Under the pieces are notes generated by a model. It did not search any database. It saw only the letters and a program-made list of their open reading frames with translations, and had not been told where the DNA came from. A stretch of 64,000 nucleotides of DNA, taken from assembly GCF_019056395.1 (NCBI RefSeq), contig NZ_CP077640.1, positions 1 through 64,000 on the forward strand, given 5' to 3'. Both the position numbers and the translations under genes were made by a program. Position 1 is the first letter of the stretch; every line of letters begins with the position of its first letter. This DNA is from Terribacillus sp. DMT04 (GTDB lineage: Bacteria > Bacillota > Bacilli > Bacillales > Amphibacillaceae). Shown piece after piece: positions 50,852 through 58,653 of the stretch.

Positions 50852-51655
50852 ATGAGTCGTGAATATGATTCGAATCAACCAAGTCTTATAAACTCCGTTG
50901 TATGCTTTATGGATATCTTAGGATATAAATCATTAGGTAAGAATGCGTTAAAAGAAAATAATGGAGATACCGCGGAAGATTTTTTGAGAAATCTCCATAA
51001 TTCACTTAGAAAAGCTAAAAGATCAATTACGCCGGACCCGTCCTTACCAGCTAAAGTAAAAGTATTTACAGATAATATTGTAATAGGCTGGCCTATCTTA
51101 GAAGATGGGGAAACTGAGTTAGGCACGACATTTGTAAACATAGCAAATTATCAGCTTCAACTTGCTTTAGATGGTTTCTTTATCAGGGGGGGCATAAGTA
51201 ATGGTAAACATTTTATGGATGAAGAGACTGTCTTTGGGCCCGAACTGTTTGAGACTTATACTCTTGAATCAGAAGTAGCTGTTTTCCCCAGAGTTGTTTT
51301 AAGTAACAAGAGTAAGGAATTAATTAAGCGCTTTAATACAGAGTACTATGGAGGAGTTGGTTCACCCTTCTATGAAGAAATTCTTGAAGATATGGACGGA
51401 GAATGGTTTCTTAACTATTTAATTGCTACGAAGGACGAGGATCGGGGAGTCTTTAATCTAAGGCTTATCGAAATACATAAACAAAAAGTGGCAGCTGCTC
51501 TTTCAGATTACTCTAGTAACTATAAACTTTTAAAAAAGTATGCTTGGATAGCAAACTATCATAACTTTTTCTGCGATAAGTTCTTAATAGACGCGGAAGA
51601 GTATAAAATAGACACACCTATTCAGATGTCAGATCCGAGACAAATATCCACATAA
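50852..51655 (+). CDS. Class III nucleotide cyclase-like protein
   Basis: A 267-aa protein with GGAGG upstream of ATG. The order of motifs resembles the class III cyclase homology domain: VVCFMDILGY (Asp21, first metal position), VFTDNIVIGW (Asp74, second metal position) and IRGGISNGK (substrate region), then AVFPRVVLS. Proteins with FxDILGY...FTDN...RGGIS are widespread in bacteria and are often left as hypothetical; Pycsar cyclases (cCMP/cUMP makers in phage defence) belong to the same fold. A TIR-like gene of the kind used as a Pycsar/CBASS effector lies 2.5 kb away. Activity is not proven by sequence alone. Confidence 0.55.
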   Translation: MSREYDSNQPSLINSVVCFMDILGYKSLGKNALKENNGDTAEDFLRNLHNSLRKAKRSITPDPSLPAKVKVFTDNIVIGWPILEDGETELGTTFVNIANYQLQLALDGFFIRGGISNGKHFMDEETVFGPELFETYTLESEVAVFPRVVLSNKSKELIKRFNTEYYGGVGSPFYEEILEDMDGEWFLNYLIATKDEDRGVFNLRLIEIHKQKVAAALSDYSSNYKLLKKYAWIANYHNFFCDKFLIDAEEYKIDTPIQMSDPRQIST

Positions 51656-51716
51656 AATATAAGGCCAATTAATGAGATGAGGATCCAGGATAATTCATTT
51701 ATTAACAGCATAAATT

Positions 51717-51748
51717 AAAAACAGCTACCGCATTTGGGAGCTGTTTTA
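51717..51748 (+). terminator. Hairpin terminator
   Basis: AAAACAGCT pairs with AGCTGTTTT. Ends the cyclase-like gene, just before the iterons. Confidence 0.75.
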
Positions 51749-51778
51749 TTAAGATTTAATAATATCTTCTAGATGTAA

Positions 51779-52274
51779 TCGGGTATTTCTGCATGTAGTA
51801 AAAATAACCTTAGAAACTTCTATTATTCTTCGGGTATTTATACATAAGTTCTATTAATGTTCGGGTATTTCTGCAGTTTCTCTATCATATATCGGGACTT
51901 TCTGTATTAATTCTACTTTCTTTCGGGTAATTCAACACTTTATTATATTTCACAAAAGATTATTGTTCTGATTCACAAGAAGATGTGTAAGCTTTTTCGA
52001 TAATTTATCGGGAGTTTCTGCAAATTTAGCATGTATTCTATATAATCTTGCTTCTCATATTAGAGTTTGTTTCTATTTCTTCATAAATCTCTGTAAATCT
52101 TCGGGTATTTCTACACCTTTATAAACTGAAATTTTTTTCAAGTCTGCAACCATGCGCACTCTTAAAAATCTCTATTTTCTTTCGGGAAATTCTACACTGC
52201 TTTTCACTCTATTTTATGCTTTTATAAAAGTCTTTTCTACAAAGTTTCTGCTTTTAATCGGGAGTTTCTGCAAT
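51779..52274. repeat. Iteron region, candidate replication origin
   Basis: Nine direct repeats of the form TCGGGTATTTCTGCAT, starting near 51779, 51830, 51861, 51892, 51923, 52008, 52101, 52182 and 52258. Spacing is 51, 31, 31, 31, then 76-93, so four copies are set three helical turns apart. The region is very AT-rich and lies just before the winged-helix gene at 52364. This is the layout of an iteron-controlled theta origin. The irregular spacing and lack of unique spacers rule out CRISPR. Confidence 0.85.
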
Positions 52275-52363
52275 TTTGACCTCAAGATTGAATTCTATTA
52301 TAAATGGTTAATAGAGGTAACTATACTACTACATTTTACTAATTATCCAAGGAGGCGGCTGCT

Positions 52364-53467
52364 TTGAAACTAGAATTCAGAAATCATACACCTATAGCAA
52401 ATAAGTGGTTAATCGTCTTCTCCGGTATTAATAAGAATGCAGTAGACAAGAACGGTAAGAAGATTTACGAGCAACACGCATTTCATATCCCAAAGAGATG
52501 GATCTCTGTTAAATGGAGCCGCAGTATGATCAAGCAAATGTTAGCATACATGGCCTTATCTGATAGTGAAGGTAATGCTGGAGTTATCCATCTTGATACA
52601 TTGGCTACATACATAGGATGTTCTACAAAAACCGTTCAGAATAATAACAGAACTTTTGAAGCGCTGCAGCTCATTGAACGAACTGAGCTATGGTCTAATT
52701 TAGTATGCATTAAGCTTTCTAAGTATCGTGAAAACTTTTTGGATCTCTATACCTCCCCTGTAAAAGGAGGCTCTTTGACAAGCGTTAATCCTGGTTCTGA
52801 AAGTGAAGAAACTAAATATTACTCCCGAACTGGTTACACCACTATCAAAAGAGAAGCTATGATAGAACTTCTTGGACTTTTAAACGTAAATGAGCTGCGC
52901 ATTGCTTGCAGATCTTTTTATTTGTTTGAAAAAGAAGTAAATGTCGGCAAAAACTCAAAAGCTTATCTTACATATAATGACCTTAAGGGTATTTTACCAA
53001 AATACTATGTATTCAAAGCTAATATTAAAAAGACATTCAAGTATTTAAGTACTCTGTTCAGTTTTAAGACATTAGAAGAGAAAGAGATCGTAGAATCATT
53101 AAGTAAAAGCACTGAGTCGATTCCAACGCAACTTCAGAAGCTAAAAAGTAGATTCATTGTATCTTTCCAGCTACATAAACAGAAAAACAGCCGCCTTACA
53201 CTCCAAGAAGAAATTAAAGAAGCAGATTCTGCATTTGATCTTTTCTTCTTGGAGACGAAAATAAGGCCTATTTCTAATGAACAGAAAAGCTCACTCATTT
53301 CTGAATTTGGTCTGGCCAAACTAAGCCAGGCTCTTGATGAAATAATAACTATAATTAAAGGTAACTACTCTCAAACCAGATCTATGCTATTAGATGAATT
53401 AGAAAGTACACCTGTCAATTCCATAAAACATTTCATTACTAGTGAAAAGGTGCAATTGAGTAAATAA
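52364..53467 (+). CDS. rep: Winged-helix plasmid replication initiator candidate
   Basis: A 367-aa protein from TTG with GGAGGCGG seven bases upstream. Residues about 50-125 form a winged helix: SMIKQMLAYMALSDSEGNAG, VIHLDTLATYIGCSTKTVQN and NRTFEALQLIERTELWSNLV. The rest is helical, basic and unrecognised. It follows nine iterons directly, the standard place for the initiator that binds them, and is followed by a terminator and an AT-rich region. I recognise no named Rep family with certainty; the call rests on context and the DNA-binding domain. Confidence 0.7.
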   Translation: MKLEFRNHTPIANKWLIVFSGINKNAVDKNGKKIYEQHAFHIPKRWISVKWSRSMIKQMLAYMALSDSEGNAGVIHLDTLATYIGCSTKTVQNNNRTFEALQLIERTELWSNLVCIKLSKYRENFLDLYTSPVKGGSLTSVNPGSESEETKYYSRTGYTTIKREAMIELLGLLNVNELRIACRSFYLFEKEVNVGKNSKAYLTYNDLKGILPKYYVFKANIKKTFKYLSTLFSFKTLEEKEIVESLSKSTESIPTQLQKLKSRFIVSFQLHKQKNSRLTLQEEIKEADSAFDLFFLETKIRPISNEQKSSLISEFGLAKLSQALDEIITIIKGNYSQTRSMLLDELESTPVNSIKHFITSEKVQLSK

Positions 53468-53533
53468 GGGCCTTTATTTGTCATGCTTAAATTTTGTATT
53501 ATTCGCTACTCCAATAATAATTTAATAAGAAGA

Positions 53534-53588
53534 AGGAACTAATAATGATTCTGCAGTGACAAGAAATCAACTTTAGTTCCTTTTTTTG
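53534..53588 (+). terminator. Terminator after the rep candidate
   Basis: AGGAACTAA pairs with TTTAGTTCCT over a long loop, followed by T7. Confidence 0.7.
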
Positions 53589-54002
53589 GAACTTCAAGAA
53601 ATAAATCAAAAGAGATAGCAGTTTATCAAATATAAAGAAAATAATTCAGAATATATATAAATTAATAGTAACTATAGACAAAAAAACAATAGAAATATAT
53701 TTTTTCATAACAACTAAGTAATATTTCATTTGTACAATAGCCACCGAAACCCTTCTATAAAAGGCTTTTTAATGATTTTCATTTCACAATTTCTTTTAAT
53801 GTCCTTTAATTTCTTTAAATCTTATATAAGTATATTATTCATATTCGATATTTTTATATCTTTTTTTTCAACCGTTATAAGTGCGGAAGTACTATGTGCG
53901 TAATAAGGAGTCTTAAATTAGAAGTATTGAAGAGTAATTAGAAGAAGGATTGCCACTATTGATTCTACTACGTCATAGATAATGTTTACTGATAGAGTAA
54001 TT
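53589..54002. other. AT-rich 400-base region without genes
   Basis: No coding frame. It is unusually A/T-rich (for example runs near 53630-53720 and 53860) and contains a small hairpin near 53752-53774. Such a tract beside the initiator gene could serve as the DNA unwinding element or hold control RNAs; nothing in it is diagnostic. Confidence 0.45.
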
Positions 54003-54007
54003 TAAAA

Positions 54008-54035
54008 AAGCTGCAGATAAAGTAATCTGCAGCTT
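54008..54035 (-). terminator. Terminator of the TIR-like operon
   Basis: AAGCTGCAGAT pairs with ATCTGCAGCTT; a run of T follows on the minus strand. Confidence 0.85.
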
Positions 54036-54042
54036 CTATATA

Positions 54043-54201
54043 TTATGCTCTCTTCAACCGATCTAGAGGATGAATGTATTCAGCTTTCTTAGAGTAAACA
54101 AGAACACCAACGTTTTTATCGTCTTTTTTGTTTTTCGCTTCTTCAGGTGTAACAGCAGCACTATACAGTTTTTTTGGTTCAAACTTTTTAATTGTGCTCA
54201 T
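54043..54201 (-). CDS. 52-aa partner overlapping the TIR-like gene
   Basis: GGAGGTGGAG precedes ATG, which overlaps the TGA of the TIR-like gene (ATGA), so translation is coupled. The protein is basic (MSTIKKFEPKKLYSAAVTPE, then KAEYIHPLDRLKRA). Not recognised. A tightly coupled small partner of a TIR-like protein may be an inhibitor, sensor or assembly factor; this is inference from the overlap. Confidence 0.7.
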   Translation of the reverse strand: MSTIKKFEPKKLYSAAVTPEEAKNKKDDKNVGVLVYSKKAEYIHPLDRLKRA

Positions 54202-55205
54202 TGTTCTCCACCTCCACTTTCATTTAATAATCTCTGAACAATTGCAATTACATCATTATTGTAGTCTGTTAAACTGTCAAGATGTTCTTGGCTTAGTTCT
54301 TTACTTCCCGATATATGGACCGTCAAAACGAACTTCTTAGCTACATGATAGCATATTAGGTACGTCTTAGTAAGACCTGAGTCCTTATACAAAGTATATT
54401 TTTCTTTCTTATCCTTAAAGCATTCAATAACCATGATTTGACTTTGATAATCTACATCAAAATCATAGTGACCACCTATACCCACGTTACCTGCAACTTG
54501 AGAAATACCTTCTGGGCTTGCTTCCCAAATGCTTGTACCATCTAGGCTATAATGCATTTTCGTTAATTCATCAGGTATTTTATAGTTATGGTTAAACGAT
54601 GTAGAAAGTATATCCATCTTATCTTGCTCACCTTTAAATAACTTATCCGTTAAATGAGTATAAAACAATGTTGCTTTAATAAATGGATCAGTATCTGCTT
54701 TAATTCTTTCCAGCTCTTCCATAAGTTCCACTTCCGGCTTTTTTATCTTACCTAATTCAACAATTTTCTCATTTATATAACCGCAATGTTTTGATACTGC
54801 TGCTTTTATGTTATCGTCTTCTCTATTTTTATATGCCATTGTAGTTAGACCTGTAAAATCAGAAGGCAACTTATAATCACTTTCAGCAGTTGAATCTGGA
54901 TGTAAAAAGAATACTCGTTCCCTTCCAAGTTTGCCCCAAAACAATCCTAATTCAAACATTGAGTTATCACGAGTCTTTTTATAATTAACATTGCGCATGT
55001 TTACAATATCATCTGGAGATAATATAAACACTGCAAAATCATTAGTTTCTAACTGTTTCTCTAAGTCATCCATTGGATATTTCTGAAAATCAAAAGCACT
55101 ATTCCAAGGGGTCACTTCAGCTGTATGTTCCAGATGATCTTGTACTGCAGTCACATATTTTAAAGATTCCGCTGCAGAACCAATAAATACTCTAGGATTA
55201 TTCAT
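54198..55205 (-). CDS. TIR-like (PF10137/CAP12-type) nucleotide-binding protein
   Basis: A 335-aa protein with AGGAGGAACA before ATG. Residues 4-115 have the TIR-like pattern of predicted nucleotide-binding effectors: PRVFIGSAAESLKYVTAVQD, VTPWNSAFDF, FAVFILSPDD and DNSMFELGLFWGKLGRERVF. This domain is used as an NAD-cleaving effector in CBASS and Pycsar systems. The C-terminal half (about 190-325) is a separate beta-rich domain (HYDFDVDYQSQIMVIECFK) that may sense a ligand. The downstream 52-aa gene is translationally coupled. A cyclase-like protein is encoded 2.5 kb away on the other strand. Confidence 0.75.
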   Translation of the reverse strand: MNNPRVFIGSAAESLKYVTAVQDHLEHTAEVTPWNSAFDFQKYPMDDLEKQLETNDFAVFILSPDDIVNMRNVNYKKTRDNSMFELGLFWGKLGRERVFFLHPDSTAESDYKLPSDFTGLTTMAYKNREDDNIKAAVSKHCGYINEKIVELGKIKKPEVELMEELERIKADTDPFIKATLFYTHLTDKLFKGEQDKMDILSTSFNHNYKIPDELTKMHYSLDGTSIWEASPEGISQVAGNVGIGGHYDFDVDYQSQIMVIECFKDKKEKYTLYKDSGLTKTYLICYHVAKKFVLTVHISGSKELSQEHLDSLTDYNNDVIAIVQRLLNESGGGEQ

Positions 55206-55231
55206 ATTTGTTCCTCCTACAAATTTCTTTT

Positions 55232-56515
55232 TTAGAATAAGGCATTAATATTCGGCTTCTTACGTCCAATAAATAGATCATCTATGCCTTTACCGTCCTC
55301 TGCGTTCCATATAACCATATTAACATGGTAACCCCTGATTTTAAGCTCTTTTACGCATTTCATAAGATTAAGTCTAACGTATGGATTATTTACTACGTCC
55401 GCGTCAAAAGCCAAATTTATTACCTCTACACGCATGTCCTCTAATAGCGGTAAAACCATTTGCCATGCGTTAACTCCAGGAAGCCCTAAAAAGATATTGC
55501 CGTATTCTTTAAGCTCACTTTCTGTAAGAATCTCCTGTATTTTATCTGAAGCAATATCAATCTTGAGAGGACCTTCGGATAGCCAAACAGATTTTGCTTG
55601 AATTCCGTTTTCTCCTCTTTTCCGGATACCTGTAGGTAGTGATACGTGAATAGGTGGTGGGTCACCAGAACCTGTTCCTTTTGGTTTATTAGCAGAACTA
55701 AGCCAGTAATATCTGTTACCTTTTTTCAATGTTACTGACCCAAGAATATCCTTTATCTTTAAATCCTTTTCAGAAATATTGTCATAGATAAAAACACCCT
55801 TATCCAGTTCAAATGTCTTTTCATAAAGGAGTTCATTATCTTTATAAATACGCACAACATTCGGCTGCTCTATGACTTCAGCTGTTAAGCCAGGATACCT
55901 TTGATCCACTTTCACGTCATTAGGTGGATTATCTAATCGATATTGAAATCCCACTATCTGTTGCCGAGTATTTCTAAAAGGAATCAATATTCCTGATCTG
56001 CCGCTAATTGTCCAATAGCTGCTACCATACTTACCTTGTGCTTCGTAAAAGCCAGGCACACCTTTGAAGTCGTCTATACCTAATCTTTTCTGAACCTCTT
56101 TAACAACGACCCAAGGCTTGTCCGGAAATGAGCGGTATTCTCTTTCCTGTACCTGATTGAGACTTAACCCTCTTTCAGGAGAGGTAAGGTGCTGTATGTG
56201 TTCATTTGTTAAGGTTAGACAATTGATTAGCTCTGAATATACGCGGTGAAGAGTATCTTCATCAGCTTTTGGTTCACTCACCTCGATAACCTGCTTATCG
56301 TCGATTTTTTGTCTTCGTTGATCTTCATTAAGATAATGAAGGTACGAAGGTAATGAAGAATTTTTACTGAAGTATTTATTACTTTCAACTCTTATACAAG
56401 CGACCATATTTCCATCTTTATGTTGCATACATGCACCTGTTTTACCACATACCGGGCAAGCAATCTTAGTGAACTCGTACCACCCTTTTATTCTTGTTCT
56501 CCGTAATTCTTTCAT
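55232..56515 (-). CDS. Primase-like protein (zinc finger + DUF3854/Toprim-like)
   Basis: The start at 56515 follows GAGGAGTG; 427 aa. An N-terminal zinc finger (IACPVCGKTGACMQ, later MVACIR) resembles the CHC2-type finger of DNA primases. The C-terminal third has a Toprim-like domain of the DUF3854 type (SVWLSEGPLKIDIASDKIQE with the conserved E, later VINLAFDADVVNNPYVRLNL with D-x-D). Plasmid and phage proteins with this layout prime DNA synthesis or act as helicase-primases. The helicase part is not here. It lies between the TIR-like gene and the TadZ-like gene, all on the minus strand. Confidence 0.7.
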   Translation of the reverse strand: MKELRRTRIKGWYEFTKIACPVCGKTGACMQHKDGNMVACIRVESNKYFSKNSSLPSYLHYLNEDQRRQKIDDKQVIEVSEPKADEDTLHRVYSELINCLTLTNEHIQHLTSPERGLSLNQVQEREYRSFPDKPWVVVKEVQKRLGIDDFKGVPGFYEAQGKYGSSYWTISGRSGILIPFRNTRQQIVGFQYRLDNPPNDVKVDQRYPGLTAEVIEQPNVVRIYKDNELLYEKTFELDKGVFIYDNISEKDLKIKDILGSVTLKKGNRYYWLSSANKPKGTGSGDPPPIHVSLPTGIRKRGENGIQAKSVWLSEGPLKIDIASDKIQEILTESELKEYGNIFLGLPGVNAWQMVLPLLEDMRVEVINLAFDADVVNNPYVRLNLMKCVKELKIRGYHVNMVIWNAEDGKGIDDLFIGRKKPNINALF

Positions 56516-56584
56516 TTGTACACTCCTCACTTTGTTTGATAAAAGCTATCTTTCTATCACCGTTGTTCTCCATAAACACAAAAA

Positions 56585-56646
56585 AAGTGGTCCTAAGAAT
56601 AGAGAACAACACATTAATGTGTTAATCACTAGTCCAAGGACCACTT
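56585..56646 (-). terminator. Long two-part hairpin before the primase-like gene
   Basis: AGTGGTCCT pairs with AGGACCACT and encloses AACACATTAATGTGTT, a perfect palindrome. T7 follows on the minus strand. It ends the TadZ-like gene and acts as a leader hairpin for the primase-like gene. Confidence 0.75.
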
Positions 56647-56741
56647 GATAAGTTTAGTTTAAAGAACCTGCAAGCTAACTGCTGCAAACGAAAATAAAAA
56701 GATAAGTTTCAAGATAATCATACCTTTAAAATTTTCGCTTA

Positions 56742-58097
56742 TCAAGAGCCACTAGGCTGCAGAAAAGACTGAAGGCGTTTGAATAGTCCTGGTTTTTTGT
56801 TCTTAGCGTAGTCATCTCCAAGTAAGTCAGATGCTAATATATGAAAAATTGGATTTAGTTCATTTTGTACCTGCTGTACTTCTATTAAAGGCTTTTTGTC
56901 GAGATAATTTTTATATATCTCTTCCGTCAAATCCGGAACTGCTGTAAGTAAAGGGATGCCTAATTGCTTGGCCAAATCATCACTACGTACGAATGGGAAG
57001 TCCTTTATAAAGATGAGTTTGGCATCTAGGTTATAGGTACTTATGGTATTTTTGATGTAGTTCTTCCAAGCAAGAATCTGTTGATAGGAACCATCGACAA
57101 GAATCCAAATCTCATCAAGGTATTCTAATGTATCAAGCGTATGATTAGCCATTTCACCAGTAGGTAAATCTACTATAGTGACATCAAAGTACTTCGGAGT
57201 ATTAATGTATTGTTTTATATGCTCTTTACTCCATGAAGTTGATTTTGCATCCTCATCATCTAGTGGGAGCCAATGTACTCCTTTAAATTGCCACTCCACG
57301 GAGCTTGGGTGCTTCTCTGGATGATTTAGTACTTGTATAAATGAATTCCAGTTATCCGGGGTCTTTGTATATCTCATTAGCATGCTCTTCAATAATTGCT
57401 TTTGAGTAAGCCCTTCAATCACAGCGCAAGGAATATTGTACATGCCCAAATAAATAGAGAAATTAACTGCTAAAGTTGTTACACCGATACGGTGTAGAGG
57501 AGACCAAATACCAATGGTTTTATTTCTATCCCAATTTCCATTGTTAAAGGCTTTTCTCCTTATCAGTAATGAGCGTTCAGATAATAAATCAATCTCTTCT
57601 TCTTCAGTTGTCGTATCATTGTTTTCTTGAATTAATTTCTTACCCTCTTCTTCTATCATTCTAGACATACTGTCATCAACTATATCAGGGTATGGATCGC
57701 CCACTTCTACAGGGTTGTAATCATTCTCAGTGTCATTTACTTCTGGTTTCTCTTGTTTCTCTTCATTAGCGATTTCAAAGACATTAGAGCCATGTTTTCG
57801 TATCCAGGCAACAAATGCCTTAACATCATTAAATATCAAGTGTCCAGGCTTTATCTCATGCAATACATTGTCTTGTGTACTCCGAATTAAACAAGTTGCA
57901 TTTGCAAATTGTAACTTCTTGTAATCCTCAACAGACACATACTTTTCATCAGTAACCAGAAAATCACATTCAACTTTCGATACATCGATTTTCTCTTCAA
58001 TGACTGAGATAGAAAGCTCTTCAATGACCGCGCCGAATTCGCTGCGAACAATATTGAGTAATGTATTGTCACATATTGCTAAAGAGATTTTCTTCAT
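56742..58097 (-). CDS. TadZ/ParA-like protein with a degenerate Walker A and N-terminal receiver-like domain
   Basis: A 451-aa protein. The N-terminal ~100 residues have a receiver-like fold pattern (CDFLVTDEKY). An acidic linker (about 110-175) follows, then a ParA/MinD-type ATPase domain. The deviant Walker A reads IGIWSPLHRIGVTTLAVN, lacking both signature Lys residues; FDVTIVDLPTGE is the Walker B strand and the switch region looks normal. This combination (pseudoreceiver plus atypical ParA) is that of TadZ/CpaE, which localise secretion machines, or of divergent partition ATPases. No parB-like gene is adjacent. The XRE gene overlaps its 5' end by 29 bases. Confidence 0.72.
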   Translation of the reverse strand: MKKISLAICDNTLLNIVRSEFGAVIEELSISVIEEKIDVSKVECDFLVTDEKYVSVEDYKKLQFANATCLIRSTQDNVLHEIKPGHLIFNDVKAFVAWIRKHGSNVFEIANEEKQEKPEVNDTENDYNPVEVGDPYPDIVDDSMSRMIEEEGKKLIQENNDTTTEEEEIDLLSERSLLIRRKAFNNGNWDRNKTIGIWSPLHRIGVTTLAVNFSIYLGMYNIPCAVIEGLTQKQLLKSMLMRYTKTPDNWNSFIQVLNHPEKHPSSVEWQFKGVHWLPLDDEDAKSTSWSKEHIKQYINTPKYFDVTIVDLPTGEMANHTLDTLEYLDEIWILVDGSYQQILAWKNYIKNTISTYNLDAKLIFIKDFPFVRSDDLAKQLGIPLLTAVPDLTEEIYKNYLDKKPLIEVQQVQNELNPIFHILASDLLGDDYAKNKKPGLFKRLQSFLQPSGS

Positions 58098-58317
58098 TTC
58101 TGATTCTCTCCTGTTTTATATATGTGTTAATTCTTTCTCTAATTTGAGGAGTAAAAGGAAACTTGCGATTTTCTACCTGCCCTATGTAACTTGCGGAGAA
58201 TCCCAGATCTTTTGCGAATTGATACTGACTTCTACCTAAACGTTTTCTAAGGATAATCAATCTCTCAATATCGTCCTCTATTGTGCTGATTTCATTAAAG
58301 CTATTGATATTCACCTT
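58069..58317 (-). CDS. XRE-family helix-turn-helix regulator
   Basis: The start is GTG at 58317, chosen because it is the only one with AAGGGTGAT upstream and lies after the leader terminator; the longer frame back to 58455 would be read through that hairpin. The 82-aa product has a clear HTH (RKRLGRSQYQFAKDLGFSAS, then YIGQVENRKFPFTPQIRERI). It overlaps the TadZ-like gene, so it probably autoregulates the pair and may also control the divergent rad52/dnaN unit. Confidence 0.8.
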   Translation of the reverse strand, partial: KVNINSFNEISTIEDDIERLIILRKRLGRSQYQFAKDLGFSASYIGQVENRKFPFTPQIRERINTYIKQERIRNEENLFSNM

Positions 58318-58344
58318 TATCACCCTTGTGCCAGAATTTAAAAT

Positions 58345-58387
58345 AAAAAAACCGCTATTATCCCTTTTCTTGGGATTATAGCGGTTT
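58345..58387 (-). terminator. Leader terminator of the XRE gene
   Basis: AACCGCTA-TATCCC pairs with GGGAT-TATAGCGGTT; T-run follows on the minus strand. It stands between the promoter region and the GTG start. Confidence 0.75.
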
Positions 58388-58447
58388 TCGCTTCGTTTAT
58401 AATTTGAGATTATTATAGCACAATTTAAAGTGAAATCGGAAAAATAA

Positions 58448-58476
58448 TTGAGCAATTGCTACGAATGGGCTATACT
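58448..58476 (+). promoter_or_regulatory. Promoter of the rad52-dnaN-PRTRC unit
   Basis: TTGAGC (58448-58453), 17 bases, TATACT (58471-58476). The start of transcription would be near 58483, giving a leader of about 170 bases with two hairpins. Confidence 0.65.
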
Positions 58477-58507
58477 AGCCTTATATTCACTTTTTTTAAT
58501 CTTTTTA

Positions 58508-58606
58508 AGCAACTCATTTGAGTTAGCTGTTTCATTATTAATGACACGTTACGGAGCCTTTGAGGTTCATAGATATCCCGTCTATGTATCCTCAAGGGCT
58601 TTTTTG
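58508..58606 (+). promoter_or_regulatory. Two-hairpin leader with terminator (attenuator)
   Basis: A first hairpin (AACTC/GAGTT, extended by AGC/GCT, 58508-58528) precedes a terminator (AGCC-TTGAGG...CCTCAA-GGCT with inner CATAGA/TCTATG, then T6, 58555-58606). The order resembles attenuators; the effector is unknown. Confidence 0.65.
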
Positions 58607-58653
58607 CGTTTAAAAGACGTGAATAATAAATTCAGAAAGGGTGCAAAGAAATC

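Noticed and set aside
51779-52274. Possible CRISPR array
   Set aside because: Repeats are short (16 bases), degenerate and irregularly spaced without unique spacers of constant length; they fit iterons.
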